NCBI GenBank assembly: GCA_041600415.1
Contig: JBFIKF010000010.1
Location: 1 to 42,526, forward strand
From: JBFJKD01 sp041600415
GTDB lineage: Bacteria; Pseudomonadota; Gammaproteobacteria; Pseudomonadales; Porticoccaceae
Reading direction: 5' to 3'
DNA length: 42,526 bases
Made by a program: the position numbers and the translations under genes. The notes beneath the pieces are model-generated. The model did no database searches. It was not told the DNA's origin and saw only the letters and a list, made by a program, of their open reading frames with translations. Below, piece by piece: positions 15,282 through 23,809 of this stretch. Every line of letters starts with the position of its first letter. Position 1 is the stretch's first letter.

Positions 15282-16638
15282 AGACCAGGGTCGCCAGGCC
15301 GAGGAACGATAAAAACCCAACCACATCGGTCACCGTGGTGAGCACCACGCTGCCCGCCAGGGCGGGGTCGATTTTTACGGATTTGAGCAGTACGGGCAAC
15401 AGGGCGCCAGCCACTGCAGCGGTTAACAAATTAATCAGCATCGCGGCAGCGATGATCAAACCAATTTTATAATCGTCGAACCAGTAGGAGGCCACAAAGC
15501 CGATCACCGTGGCCCACAGCATGCCATTAATCGCACCGGTAATAAATTCCTTACCCAATAGCCAGCGCAGGTTGTTGCGGCTGATCTGCCCCAGCGCCAT
15601 ACCGCGCACTACCACGGTGAGGGTCTGGCTGCCGGCGACGCCGCCCATGCTGGCGACAATCGGCATCAAGATAGCCAGTGCCACGACCTTTTCCAGAGCC
15701 CCCTCGAACATATTGATAACCGATGAGGCAATGATTGCGGTAAATAGATTGATGCCCAACCAGATAGCGCGGCGCGGCGCGGTGCGGCGCACCGAGGTAA
15801 ACGTTTCTTCCTCGTCGCTGACGCCGGCCAGTCCTAACAGAGAGTGATCGGCGTCTTCGATGATCACGTCGACCACGTCGTCGATGGTGATACGGCCGAG
15901 TAACTTGCCCTGTTCGTTGACCACCGGGGCGGACACCCAGTTATGGCGTTCGAACAACTGCGCGACTCTGGAGTCGTCGAGGGTGGCCAGTACCGGCTCG
16001 GTATCAGTGATCATAATTTCGCGCACGGTCATGGCCGGACTGGACGTCAGAATTTTGCTCAGGGGTAGAATGCCGAGAAAGGTGTCGCGGCGGTTGACCA
16101 CAAAAATACTGTCGGTGGTATCGGGTAATTCTTCGTGGCGACGCAGGTAGCGCAGTACTACATCGATGGACATGTCGGGGCGCACCGTAATGGTGTCGGT
16201 ATTCATCAAGCCGCCAGCGGTATCTTCGGCATAGGTGAGCACCGATTCCACGCGCTGGCGATCCTGTTCATCCATCGCCTGCAGCACTTCCGGAATCACC
16301 CGATTGGGCAATTGCTGCAGAATGTCGGCGACATCATCCGGATCGAGGCCTTCGAACAGGGCCGCCACCTCGGCGCTGTCCATGGCGGTCAGAAATTCTT
16401 GCTGCAGGCCCTCGTTGAGTTCTCCGAGCACCTCGCCTTCCAGTTCCCGGTCAACCAGCTCCCACAGGATATGGCGCGTTTTCGGCGGCGCGGATTCGAT
16501 ATGGTGGGCGATGTCCGCCGGTTTCAGGTTGTTAAGAATATGGCGCAGGCGATTGACGCTGACCGGATCGAGAAACTGATCGATGCGGGCCAGCATGGAA
16601 AGTTGATCTGCTCTGTCAGTGCTAAGTTGCGTAGTCAC
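15274..16638 (-). CDS. mgtE: Magnesium transporter MgtE
   Basis: A 454-residue protein with the full MgtE order: an N-terminal helical superhelix domain (about 35-135, LEGLDPDDVADILQQLP), two CBS domains (about 140-260, with RPDMSIDVVLRYLRRH and LLGRITIDDVVDVIIEDAD), the connecting plug helix and five C-terminal membrane helices from about 285. MgtE is a dimeric Mg2+ channel closed by Mg2+ binding to the CBS and N domains. The conserved pore segment (VVALAILMPIVASMGGVAGS) is present. It heads the minus-strand set mgtE-darP. The 176-base gap to ptsO holds a hairpin and presumably the mgtE promoter; no M-box riboswitch would fit. Confidence 0.93.
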   Translation of the reverse strand: MTTQLSTDRADQLSMLARIDQFLDPVSVNRLRHILNNLKPADIAHHIESAPPKTRHILWELVDRELEGEVLGELNEGLQQEFLTAMDSAEVAALFEGLDPDDVADILQQLPNRVIPEVLQAMDEQDRQRVESVLTYAEDTAGGLMNTDTITVRPDMSIDVVLRYLRRHEELPDTTDSIFVVNRRDTFLGILPLSKILTSSPAMTVREIMITDTEPVLATLDDSRVAQLFERHNWVSAPVVNEQGKLLGRITIDDVVDVIIEDADHSLLGLAGVSDEEETFTSVRRTAPRRAIWLGINLFTAIIASSVINMFEGALEKVVALAILMPIVASMGGVAGSQTLTVVVRGMALGQISRNNLRWLLGKEFITGAINGMLWATVIGFVASYWFDDYKIGLIIAAAMLINLLTAAVAGALLPVLLKSVKIDPALAGSVVLTTVTDVVGFLSFLGLATLVYV

Positions 16639-16732
16639 ATTTGTTCCAGGTCAGATAAGCGCAACACGAGCGCCAGAAGGTGGTACTAGTTTACTGATCG
16701 CGTGGGAAAAGTGACAGGGAATGCGCGTAATT

Positions 16733-16753
16733 ACCAGCGATCTTATCGCTGGT
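16733..16753. terminator. Perfect 9-bp hairpin between ptsO and mgtE
   Basis: ACCAGCGAT (16733-16741) and ATCGCTGGT (16745-16753) form a perfect stem with a CTT loop, 62 bases after the ptsO stop on the minus strand. No good T run follows on that strand, so it may be a weak or Rho-assisted terminator of the rpoN-ptsO operon, or a regulator site ahead of mgtE. Confidence 0.45.
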
Positions 16754-16814
16754 TGGGTGATTTCGTCGTTGGCGATCGGCTGAATTGCAAAGTTGGCGTT
16801 AACCCGGCGCGATT

Positions 16815-17084
16815 TTACTGTGCCTCGCCAAAACGATTCTCGATCAGTTTGACAATGCTGTCATGAGCCCGGCGTTCGTCGCCGCCGTCAAATTCAAACG
16901 TCAGTACGGTCCCCTGGCTGGCCGCCAGCAGCATCAGCGACATGACGCTCTTGGCATCCACCAGCTTTTGCGGGTAGCCGATCTTGATGGTGCAGCCAAA
17001 CTGATTGGCAGTTGAGGCGAGTTTGGCTGCGGCGCGGGCGTGCAGCCCCAGTTTATTAATTATTGTTATTTCGGTTTTTATCAT
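16815..17084 (-). CDS. ptsO: Nitrogen-PTS phosphocarrier NPr (HPr family)
   Basis: From ATG 17084 this encodes 89 residues of the HPr fold. The phosphorylated His is H15 in NKLGLHARAAAKL, and the regulatory-serine region reads DAKSVMSLMLLAAS. NPr receives phosphate from PtsP (EI-Ntr) and passes it to PtsN. The gene is the last of the yrbG-to-ptsO block, 64 bases after rapZ. Its place beside rpoN, ptsN and rapZ identifies it as NPr rather than sugar-PTS HPr. The frame is open further upstream, but that part overlaps rapZ and has no family similarity. Confidence 0.93.
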   Translation of the reverse strand: MIKTEITIINKLGLHARAAAKLASTANQFGCTIKIGYPQKLVDAKSVMSLMLLAASQGTVLTFEFDGGDERRAHDSIVKLIENRFGEAQ

Positions 17085-17148
17085 GGGTGCTTGCTGCTCA
17101 ATAATGCGCGTACGTGTTGTGTGCAACCGGGTGGTTCGCACCGCGGAT

Positions 17149-18039
17149 TTACGCGGATACGGGCTCACCCAGCTCCCGGTGCTGGGTCTGTATATTGGGG
17201 AATTGATGGGCAAACTGCAACGCCAACTGGTTGCAGATGTATACCGAGCGGTGCTGTCCTCCGGTGCAACCGATGGCGATGGTCAGATAACTGCGGTTAC
17301 TCGCCGCAAAGCTGCCGATCCAGCGGGACAGAAAGCCGTTCAGATCCGCGAGCATAGCGGCAACCTCCGTTTGCGACTCCATAAATGCAATCACCGGCTG
17401 GTCGTTGCCGGTATAAGCGCGCAGCTCGTTCTTCCAGTACGGGTTCGGCAGACAGCGCACATCAAATACGAAATCTGCATCGATGGGCACGCCGCGTTTG
17501 AAGGCGAATGACTGGAACAAAATTGCCATATCCTGGCTGGCGTGGGGGACGATCTGTTTTTTGATCAGATCCCGTAGCTGATGCAGGGTCATATTGCTGG
17601 TGTCAATATGGCGATTGGCGATGGCGGCAATCGGATCGAGGATTTCCCGTTCCAGGGCGATGGCCTTTTTGAGGTCGATACTGGCGGAACTGAGGGGATG
17701 GCGACGACGGGTTTCACTGAAGCGTCGGATCAACACCGGTGTGCGCGCGTCGAGAAAAATCACTTCGCAATCCACCCCTGAATTGGTCAGGGTATCCAGA
17801 ATAACTGGAAACTGATCCAGATCCCCAAGCAGGTTGCGGGCGTCGATACCCACCGCAATTTTTAGTGCGGAGGGGTGCTGTGAGTTTCTGGTTTGTTCAA
17901 ACAGGCCCGCCAGCAGGCTGGCGGGAAGATTGTCGATACAGGTAAAACCCACGTCCTCAAGGACGTTGAGCGCGGTACTTTTGCCGGACCCGGAGCGCCC
18001 GCTAATAACGACCAGTCGCAATTCCGGGGTGGTGGTCAC
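17149..18039 (-). CDS. rapZ: RNase adapter protein RapZ
   Basis: A 296-residue protein with an N-terminal P-loop (SGRSGSGKST, residues 13-22) and the conserved CIDNLP segment. The C-terminal domain has VFDVRCLPNPYW and AIGCTGGQHRSVYI, typical of RapZ. In E. coli it presents the small RNA GlmZ to RNase E and so controls GlcN-6-P synthase; it also binds GlcN-6-P. The start overlaps the ptsN stop by four bases (ATGA on the coding strand), implying translational coupling. Length matches the family (about 285). Confidence 0.95.
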   Translation of the reverse strand: MTTTPELRLVVISGRSGSGKSTALNVLEDVGFTCIDNLPASLLAGLFEQTRNSQHPSALKIAVGIDARNLLGDLDQFPVILDTLTNSGVDCEVIFLDARTPVLIRRFSETRRRHPLSSASIDLKKAIALEREILDPIAAIANRHIDTSNMTLHQLRDLIKKQIVPHASQDMAILFQSFAFKRGVPIDADFVFDVRCLPNPYWKNELRAYTGNDQPVIAFMESQTEVAAMLADLNGFLSRWIGSFAASNRSYLTIAIGCTGGQHRSVYICNQLALQFAHQFPNIQTQHRELGEPVSA

Positions 18040-18494
18040 GGATTATCCGTCTGTGTGGCGGTCGCGTAGAGGGCGGCGTCGCTGGTGCAGTCCCTTAGCT
18101 GCTGACGCACTGTCGGCTGTTGCATGAGCCTGGCAATACTCTGCAGTACCCGCAGATGCTCCTCGTTCTGTTCGCTGGGTACCACCAGGGCGAAAACCAG
18201 ATCGACCGGCTGGTCGTCAATGGCGTCGTAATCCACCGGCTGTTCCAGTTTAAGTAACGCGCCGATCACGTCCGGGCAGCCCTCCAGGCGGCAGTGGGGT
18301 ACGGCAACGCCATCGCCAATGCCGGTGCTACCCAGTTTCTCGCGGGCCAGAAACTCCTGGTAGACCTTGTCGGCATCAATGCACTCGGATTGTTGCGCTA
18401 AAAAACCGGAGAGAAACTCCAGCACCCTTTTTTTGCTGATTCCCGGTGCATCGCAGCAGGTGCGTTCCGGGGCGAGGAAATGTGCGATCTTCAT
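18036..18494 (-). CDS. ptsN: Nitrogen-PTS protein EIIA-Ntr
   Basis: From ATG 18494 this encodes 152 residues of the PTS EIIA type-2 fold. The phospho-acceptor is H67 in GIGDGVAVPHCRL, and the region VDLVFALVVPSEQNEEHLRVL is characteristic. PtsN takes phosphate from NPr and acts as a regulator (potassium uptake, stress and nitrogen responses), not as a sugar transporter. It lies 10 bases after hpf and overlaps rapZ by four bases. The frame is open upstream through hpf, but that extension has no family similarity. Confidence 0.94.
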   Translation of the reverse strand: MKIAHFLAPERTCCDAPGISKKRVLEFLSGFLAQQSECIDADKVYQEFLAREKLGSTGIGDGVAVPHCRLEGCPDVIGALLKLEQPVDYDAIDDQPVDLVFALVVPSEQNEEHLRVLQSIARLMQQPTVRQQLRDCTSDAALYATATQTDNP

Positions 18495-18504
18495 AGGTCT
18501 TCTA

Positions 18505-18792
18505 TCAACGGCCTCGCTGTTTTTCTTTGCGTTTGATGATTTGCCGATCGAGTTTGTCAGCAAGGCTGTCGATAGCGGCATAGAGATCCTCATTTTCGGC
18601 ATTGGCAAAAACATCTGTGCCGCTGGCGTGGACGGTGGCTTCGGCTTTTTGAATCAGCTTGTCTACGGAAAGAATAACGTTGACGCTGGTAATGCGGTCG
18701 TTGTGGCGCTCCAGGCGGGACAGTTTGTTGGTAACGTAATCATGCAGGGCGTCGGTGATGTCGAGATGGTGTCCGCTGATAGTCAATTGCAT
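18505..18792 (-). CDS. hpf: Ribosome hibernation promoting factor (short HPF)
   Basis: A 95-residue short-type HPF. It opens MQLTISGHHLDITDALHDYV and carries NVILSVDKLIQKAEATVHASG, AAIDSLADKLDRQIIKRKEKQ, the family's double-stranded-RNA-binding-like fold with basic C terminus. Short HPF promotes 100S ribosome dimers in stationary phase. It starts 44 bases after rpoN, as in Pseudomonas and E. coli. Confidence 0.94.
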   Translation of the reverse strand: MQLTISGHHLDITDALHDYVTNKLSRLERHNDRITSVNVILSVDKLIQKAEATVHASGTDVFANAENEDLYAAIDSLADKLDRQIIKRKEKQRGR

Positions 18793-18836
18793 TCAGAGCT
18801 CCTTGGTGTGGGGTTAACGGGATTCGGGGTGATATT

Positions 18837-20312
18837 TCACCGGGCAAAGCGCTTGCGCTCGCTGGAGGAAGCGATGCCAAGGCCCTCGCGATATTTGGCT
18901 ACCGTGCGCCGCGCCACCTGTATACCCTTGTCCTGCAATAGCGCGGTTAGCACGTTGTCGCTCAGGGGTTTGCTGGGCGTTTCGTCGGCAATAATTCGCT
19001 TCAGCATGGCGCGGATGGCCGTGGAGGAACACTCTCCGCCGCTGGCGGTACTGACGTGACTGGAAAAAAAGTACTTTAGTTCGAACACGCCTTGAGGGGT
19101 ATCAATATATTTTTTTGTGGTAACCCGGGAAATTGTCGACTCGTGCAGATCCAACTCGTTGGCAATATCCGCCAGCACCATTGGTTTCATGGCCTCCGCG
19201 CCTTGCTCCAGAAAGTCCCGTTGTCGTTCAACGATACGCAGGCTAACCCGCAGCAGGGTTTCGTTGCGGCTCTCCAGGCTGCGCAGAAACCAGCGTGCTT
19301 CCTGCAGATTATTGCGCAAAAATATATTGTCTGCGCCGTTGTCGGCGCGCTGTACCAGGTCGGCGTACTGCTGGTTAATACACAACCTCGGTGTAATGTC
19401 GCCGTTGAGGGAAACCAGCCAGCGGCCCTCGCGTTTTTCGACGCGCACGTCAGGCACAACGTATTCTACATTGGCGTCGGAAATCAGCTCGCCCGGATTG
19501 GGGCACAGGGTTTGAATCAGACGGATGGCCGCACACAGCACCTCCTCTGGCAACCCGGTTTTGCGGGTCAGGAGCGGGTAGTCGCGCTCCGCGACCAGAG
19601 GCAGAAAATGCGCGACAAGTAATTTGGCCTCTTCGAGGTGCGGCGTCTGCGGGGCGAACTGGTGCAGTTGAATCAGCAGGCATTCCCGCAGGTCGCTGGC
19701 CGCCACGCCTGGCGGGTCAAATTGTTGTACGCGATGGAGTACCGCGATCACCTCGTCGAAGTCGATGGCGTCCTGATCCATGCTATGCCACAGTTCTTCT
19801 GCGGACGATTCCATAAAGCCGTTATCGTCGAGGTTGTCAATAATGGTGGCGGCGATCAGGCGATCCGTTGCAGACAGGGTGGCGAGGTTGAGTTGCCACA
19901 GCAGATGGTCACGCAAAGATTCGGTTACCGTATGAAAGGTGTCAAAATCCCGCGACTCGGGGCCGACGGTCGCGGGGCTCGAGCTGGAAGACGGGTAAAT
20001 GTCGTCCCAGTTGGCGTCGACCGCCAGTTGCTCCGGAATCTCCTTGTTCCACTCTTCATGCAGCGACCCAGATTCCAGAATGCCGCCCCCCTCTTTGTCG
20101 CCGTCAGGGTTCTTTTGTTCGTCTTTGTCCCGTTGTTGCTCCTGTTGGTGTTCGATTTCGTCCACCATTTCCAGCAAGGGGTTGGAATACAGCGCCTGCT
20201 GGATTTCCTGCTGCAAATCCAGGGATGACAACTGCAACAATTTGATAGCCTGTTGCAGCTGGGGGGTCATGGTCAATTGCTGACCGATCCTGAGTTGCAG
20301 ACCCTGTTTCAT
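18837..20312 (-). CDS. rpoN: RNA polymerase sigma-54 factor RpoN
   Basis: From ATG 20312 (MKQGLQLRIGQQLTMTPQLQ) this encodes 491 residues; an ATG nine codons upstream is possible but does not match family starts. Region I is the Gln/Leu-rich N terminus that binds activators and core polymerase. An acidic region II follows (about 50-110), then the core-binding domain and a helix-turn-helix. The RpoN box near the end reads ARRTVAKYREGLGI and recognises the -24 element. It directs enhancer-dependent transcription of nitrogen, motility and other genes. It follows lptB after about 147 bases and starts the rpoN-hpf-ptsN-rapZ-ptsO segment. Confidence 0.96.
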   Translation of the reverse strand: MKQGLQLRIGQQLTMTPQLQQAIKLLQLSSLDLQQEIQQALYSNPLLEMVDEIEHQQEQQRDKDEQKNPDGDKEGGGILESGSLHEEWNKEIPEQLAVDANWDDIYPSSSSSPATVGPESRDFDTFHTVTESLRDHLLWQLNLATLSATDRLIAATIIDNLDDNGFMESSAEELWHSMDQDAIDFDEVIAVLHRVQQFDPPGVAASDLRECLLIQLHQFAPQTPHLEEAKLLVAHFLPLVAERDYPLLTRKTGLPEEVLCAAIRLIQTLCPNPGELISDANVEYVVPDVRVEKREGRWLVSLNGDITPRLCINQQYADLVQRADNGADNIFLRNNLQEARWFLRSLESRNETLLRVSLRIVERQRDFLEQGAEAMKPMVLADIANELDLHESTISRVTTKKYIDTPQGVFELKYFFSSHVSTASGGECSSTAIRAMLKRIIADETPSKPLSDNVLTALLQDKGIQVARRTVAKYREGLGIASSSERKRFAR

Positions 20313-20347
20313 GGCAATTTTGATTTCATGGCTGACCAAATTCTCAG

Positions 20348-20371
20348 GCGCTCAATGAGCGCTCGTTTTTT
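20348..20371 (+). terminator. Hairpin plus T run in the lptB-rpoN gap, plus-strand orientation
   Basis: GCGCTC (20348-20353) pairs with GAGCGC (20357-20362) around an AAT loop. CG then a run of six T (20366-20371) follows on the plus strand. As an intrinsic terminator it would stop plus-strand (antisense) transcription; on the minus strand, the coding strand of the operon, the A run precedes the stem. No plus-strand gene ends here. Confidence 0.4.
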
Positions 20372-20459
20372 AATGCCGGGTTAAGTGTAGTCCGGCGAAG
20401 TGGAGGACGCAATAAATCCTAGCAAGTTACGTGCCCACTTGAGCGGTCAGCGTGTCAAT

Positions 20460-21185
20460 TTACAGCGTAAAGTGTTCTCCCAGATACACCCGTCGCACCG
20501 TCGGGTCGGTCAAAATGGCCTTTGGCTCGCCATCGGCGATGACGGTTCCGTCGTCCACAATGTAGGCCCGTTGACAGATGTCCAGGGTGTCGCGCACGTT
20601 GTGGTCGGTGATCAAAATACCAATGCCTTTGCCCCGCAGATGGCGAATGATTTCCTTGATGTCATTGACCGAGATGGGGTCTACCCCGGCAAACGGCTCG
20701 TCCAGCAGCATAAATGCAGGCTCCATGGCCAGTGCCCGAGCGATCTCTACCCGACGGCGCTCACCCCCGGACAAGCTCATGCCCAGGTTGTCGCGAATGT
20801 GGGTGATGTGGAATTCCTGTAACAGGCTTTCGAGTTTTTCCATGCGCGCTGCCTGACTGAGCGTCTTGCGAGTTTCGAGAATCGCCAAAATATTGTCGGC
20901 GACGCTCAGTTTGCGAAATACCGAAGGTTCCTGGGGCAGGTAGCCAATTCCGCGACGGGCTCTGCCATGCATAGGCAGGTCGGTGATGTCCTCGTCATCG
21001 ATGATAATACGCCCGTCATTTTGCTTAATTAGACCGACGATCATGTAAAAACAGGTGGTCTTGCCCGCACCGTTGGGTCCCAGCAGGCCGACGATTTCCC
21101 CGCTGGCAACAGTCAGAGAAACGTTGTTCACCACGCCCCGATTTTTGTAGCTTTTTGCCAGGTTTTGGGCCTGTAATACGGCCAT
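20460..21185 (-). CDS. lptB: LPS transport ABC ATPase LptB
   Basis: A 241-residue ABC ATPase with Walker A GPNGAGKT, the Q-loop region YLPQEPSVFRKLSV, signature LSGGERRRVEIARAL, Walker B AFMLLDEP and the H-loop TDHNVRDTL. LptB powers extraction of lipopolysaccharide from the inner membrane through LptFG and passes it to LptC, LptA and LptDE. Its start shares one base with the lptA stop (TAATG). The lptF and lptG genes are not in the window, as in most gammaproteobacteria. Confidence 0.96.
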   Translation of the reverse strand: MAVLQAQNLAKSYKNRGVVNNVSLTVASGEIVGLLGPNGAGKTTCFYMIVGLIKQNDGRIIIDDEDITDLPMHGRARRGIGYLPQEPSVFRKLSVADNILAILETRKTLSQAARMEKLESLLQEFHITHIRDNLGMSLSGGERRRVEIARALAMEPAFMLLDEPFAGVDPISVNDIKEIIRHLRGKGIGILITDHNVRDTLDICQRAYIVDDGTVIADGEPKAILTDPTVRRVYLGEHFTL

Positions 21186-21697
21186 TATTCCGCCCCTTCA
21201 GTTTTTTGCGGTGGAATGACCATCTGAATGCGTCGGTTGCCGGTAGTGCCGCCGGTCGCTTCCACCAGTTCCGCCTGCAGATCGTAGTTGATACGTTCTC
21301 CTTTCAATGTTGAGCCTTCCTGCTCGAGGCTGGCAGCGCCGAGCAGGGTAATGGCGTCTTTGCTAAGGTGGTATTCAATGGTGTTGGCCCGCGCCGTGAC
21401 CAGTTTGGCATTGGGCCGGGGTTGCTGCTGATAGTGCGCCGGTTTGCCAGTGCAGACTATCTTGGTCACTTTGTTGCCTACCGCATTGACCGAGACCTTG
21501 TCCGCCCTGATGCGAATCGTACCCTGAGTGATCACGACACTGCCTTGATAAACGGTCACGCCAGTTTTGTCGTTGTGCTGGGCGCGATCGGATTCAATCA
21601 AAATGGGTTTTTGCCGATCCGACGGCAATGCCGAGGCCAGCTGCGGCCAACCCCAGATAAACACCAACAGCATAATCAGGAAACGGTTATAACCCAT
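21185..21697 (-). CDS. lptA: LPS transport periplasmic bridge protein LptA
   Basis: A 170-residue exported protein with signal peptide (FLIMLLVFIWGWPQLASA) and an OstA/LptA beta-jellyroll: PILIESDRAQHNDKTGVTVYQG, then VVITQGTIRIRADKVSV and ITLLGAASLEQEGSTLKGERI. LptA polymerises head to tail to carry LPS across the periplasm between LptC and LptD. It overlaps lptC by 11 bases and lptB by one, so the three are translated together. Confidence 0.94.
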   Translation of the reverse strand: MGYNRFLIMLLVFIWGWPQLASALPSDRQKPILIESDRAQHNDKTGVTVYQGSVVITQGTIRIRADKVSVNAVGNKVTKIVCTGKPAHYQQQPRPNAKLVTARANTIEYHLSKDAITLLGAASLEQEGSTLKGERINYDLQAELVEATGGTTGNRRIQMVIPPQKTEGAE

Positions 21698-22253
21698 GGC
21701 GTGTGCTTCTCACCCGTGACAGAAGTTGATAGGTATGGCTCTCAAAGTCGGCTCTCAAACCCACCGCAGTGGTGCGGTTATTGGGTGCGAGCAGGGTGAC
21801 TGGCCGATCGGTTTGGGCCTGATTTTGTTGTGGAAAAAAAATAAGTTGGGACGTTTTCAGCTCGTTTTTACCCGACCCTACGGCTTGCCACGCATACACG
21901 TCGCCGCTGAGAACCAATTTTTCGCCGCTGTCAAAAATTTGACTGCTATTGGCCTCTAAACGCCATGGCTGTGCGCCACTCTCGTGCTGGTAAGCGAGTA
22001 ATCGGGGATTATCCATTTCAAACAGGTCCTTGTCCTGGTAATAACGGCCTGCGTCGGCAGTCAGGTGGTAAGCCTCGCGACCGCTGTCGCCAAACTGGCG
22101 GGTGATTGTCTCGACCATAAAGCTGTCCGCGGGGGGTAAGGCTTGTGTCGTTTGCGATTTTTTCTTTAAAAACACGTCCGGCTGGGAGTCCCAGAACACC
22201 AGAAAAGCACCGACCCCCATCAGCAGTAGCACAATCGCGAAAATATTTTTCAT
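21687..22253 (-). CDS. lptC: LPS export protein LptC
   Basis: From ATG 22253 this encodes 188 residues: one N-terminal membrane helix (FAIVLLLMGVGAFLVFW) and a periplasmic LptC jellyroll (HLTADAGRYYQDKDLFEMDNPRL, LEANSSQIFDSGEKLVLSG). LptC anchors in the LptBFG complex and hands LPS to LptA. The start is one base after the kdsC stop with no clear ribosome-binding site, so translation is probably coupled. Longer upstream frames overlap kdsC and lack similarity. Confidence 0.92.
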   Translation of the reverse strand: MKNIFAIVLLLMGVGAFLVFWDSQPDVFLKKKSQTTQALPPADSFMVETITRQFGDSGREAYHLTADAGRYYQDKDLFEMDNPRLLAYQHESGAQPWRLEANSSQIFDSGEKLVLSGDVYAWQAVGSGKNELKTSQLIFFPQQNQAQTDRPVTLLAPNNRTTAVGLRADFESHTYQLLSRVRSTRHGL

Positions 22254-22254
22254 T

Positions 22255-22785
22255 TTATAGATAGTCCGCGACGGTGGACGCCAGTTTGTTTTGTGCCTGG
22301 AGAATAAATTCGGCCGCTTCGCGTACCGCGCCGCAGCCACCGGCGCGGGTCGCTTGCCAGAGCGCATGTTCCGCGACCATCGGGTGCGCGTCGGCAACGG
22401 TCATGCCCAGTCCGACCGCGCGAATAGCCCTGAGGTCCTGCAGGTCGTCCCCCATATAGGCGACCTGTTCCAGGGGGTGGGGGTGATCGATGAGTAGTTC
22501 CTGCAGGGCGGCAAGCTTGTCATCGCGACCCTGGATGACGATCTCTATACCTAATTCCTGTGCGCGGCGCGCCAAAAGTTGCGAGCGGCGACCGGTAATG
22601 ATGGCCACCTGTATAGCGTTGCGTTGCAGTAGTTTGATGCCAAGGCCGTCGCGTATGTTAAATGCCTTCAGTTCGCCACCGTTCTCGCTGTAATACAGAC
22701 GACCATCGGAGAGCACACCGTCCACATCCAGCACCACCAGGCGTATGGCCTGTGCCGCTTGCAGTGCTCTGTCTACCGCGCCCAT
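22255..22785 (-). CDS. kdsC: 3-deoxy-D-manno-octulosonate-8-phosphate phosphatase
   Basis: A 176-residue HAD phosphatase of the KdsC type. The nucleophile and acid are D20 and D22 in LVVLDVDGVLSDGRL; ITGRRSQL is motif II and YMGDDLQDL motif III. KdsC removes phosphate from Kdo-8-P to give Kdo for the LPS inner core. It lies three bases after kdsD and one base before lptC, in the standard order. Confidence 0.95.
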   Translation of the reverse strand: MGAVDRALQAAQAIRLVVLDVDGVLSDGRLYYSENGGELKAFNIRDGLGIKLLQRNAIQVAIITGRRSQLLARRAQELGIEIVIQGRDDKLAALQELLIDHPHPLEQVAYMGDDLQDLRAIRAVGLGMTVADAHPMVAEHALWQATRAGGCGAVREAAEFILQAQNKLASTVADYL

Positions 22786-22788
22786 AAC

Positions 22789-23757
22789 TCAGGCGACTCC
22801 AGCGCGCAGTATGTCGTGCATATGCAGGACACCGAGGGGATGTTTATCCTGGACAACCACCACTGCAGAGATCTTGTTGTCTTCCATAATACGCAGTGCT
22901 TCCGCGGCCAGCATATTGGCGCGCACAGTTTTGCAGTTGCGGGTCATCACGTCACCCACTACGACGGTGTTGATGTCCCGATTCTGGTCGATAACACGGC
23001 GTAAATCGCCGTCGGTAAATATGCCCAGCAGGGTGTCGTCGGCAGCTACCACAGTGGTCATGCCAAAACCTTTTCCGGTCATTTCTAACAGCGCCTCGCG
23101 CAGCGGAGTCTGCGTGCTGACCCGCGGTATTTCGCGACCGCCGTGCATCACGTCTTCAACTTTCAGTAACAAGTTTCTGCCCAACGCGCCGCCGGGGTGT
23201 GAAAACGCGAAGTCCTGGGCGGTGAAGCCGCGCGCCTCAAGCAATGCGATCGCCAGTGCGTCCCCCATGACCAAGGATGCGGTGGTGCTGGTGGTGGGTG
23301 CCAATCCGAGGGGACAGGCTTCGCTGGCGACACTGACGTCGAGATTGGCTTCTGCGGCTTTGGCCAGTGTCGACAGGGGGTCTCCGGTCATACTGATCAG
23401 GGGTATGCCAAGGCGTTTGATCAGGGGCAGCAGAGTGATAATTTCAAGGGTTGTGCCGGAGTTGGAAATGGCAATAACCACATCGCTAGCGGTAATCATG
23501 CCGAGATCGCCGTGACTCGCTTCGCCGGGGTGGACAAAGAAGGCGGGCGATCCGGTACTGGCCAGCGTGGCAGCAATCTTGTTGGCGATGTGCCCGGATT
23601 TCCCCATGCCGGTAACGATAGTGCGGCCACGGCACTGCAATATCAGCTCGCAGGCGCGCGTAAAACTGGCCGCAATGCGACTCTCCAGTAGTTGTATCGC
23701 CTCCGCTTCCATGCGCACGGTGCGCTTGGCGGGAGTAATAAAGTCGCAGTTGCTCAT
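22789..23757 (-). CDS. kdsD: Arabinose-5-phosphate isomerase
   Basis: A 322-residue protein with an N-terminal sugar-isomerase (SIS) domain (VTGMGKSGHIANKIAATLAS, then PGEASHGDLGMI and ISNSGTTLEI) and two C-terminal CBS domains (about 205-320, with GIFTDGDLRRVID). It converts ribulose-5-phosphate to arabinose-5-phosphate, the first committed precursor of Kdo. Length matches KdsD of E. coli (328). It follows yrbG by 52 bases and is tightly packed with kdsC. Confidence 0.95.
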   Translation of the reverse strand: MSNCDFITPAKRTVRMEAEAIQLLESRIAASFTRACELILQCRGRTIVTGMGKSGHIANKIAATLASTGSPAFFVHPGEASHGDLGMITASDVVIAISNSGTTLEIITLLPLIKRLGIPLISMTGDPLSTLAKAAEANLDVSVASEACPLGLAPTTSTTASLVMGDALAIALLEARGFTAQDFAFSHPGGALGRNLLLKVEDVMHGGREIPRVSTQTPLREALLEMTGKGFGMTTVVAADDTLLGIFTDGDLRRVIDQNRDINTVVVGDVMTRNCKTVRANMLAAEALRIMEDNKISAVVVVQDKHPLGVLHMHDILRAGVA

Positions 23758-23809
23758 CTTGTGTCCGGCAGCAAATTGGCGCTAAGTATAACGACGACTG
23801 GAGTGCAGG

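Noticed and set aside
16639..16814. Magnesium (M-box) riboswitch before mgtE
   Set aside because: No M-box-like conserved helices were seen in 176 bases that also contain the ptsO end hairpin.
18367..19059. 230-codon open frame on the plus strand across ptsN, hpf and the end of rpoN
   Set aside because: It runs antisense across three conserved genes and their gaps and its residues show no family pattern.
22745..23515. 256-codon Ser/Thr/Arg-rich open frame opposite kdsD
   Set aside because: Low-complexity composition is the expected reverse of a conserved gene; no start signal.
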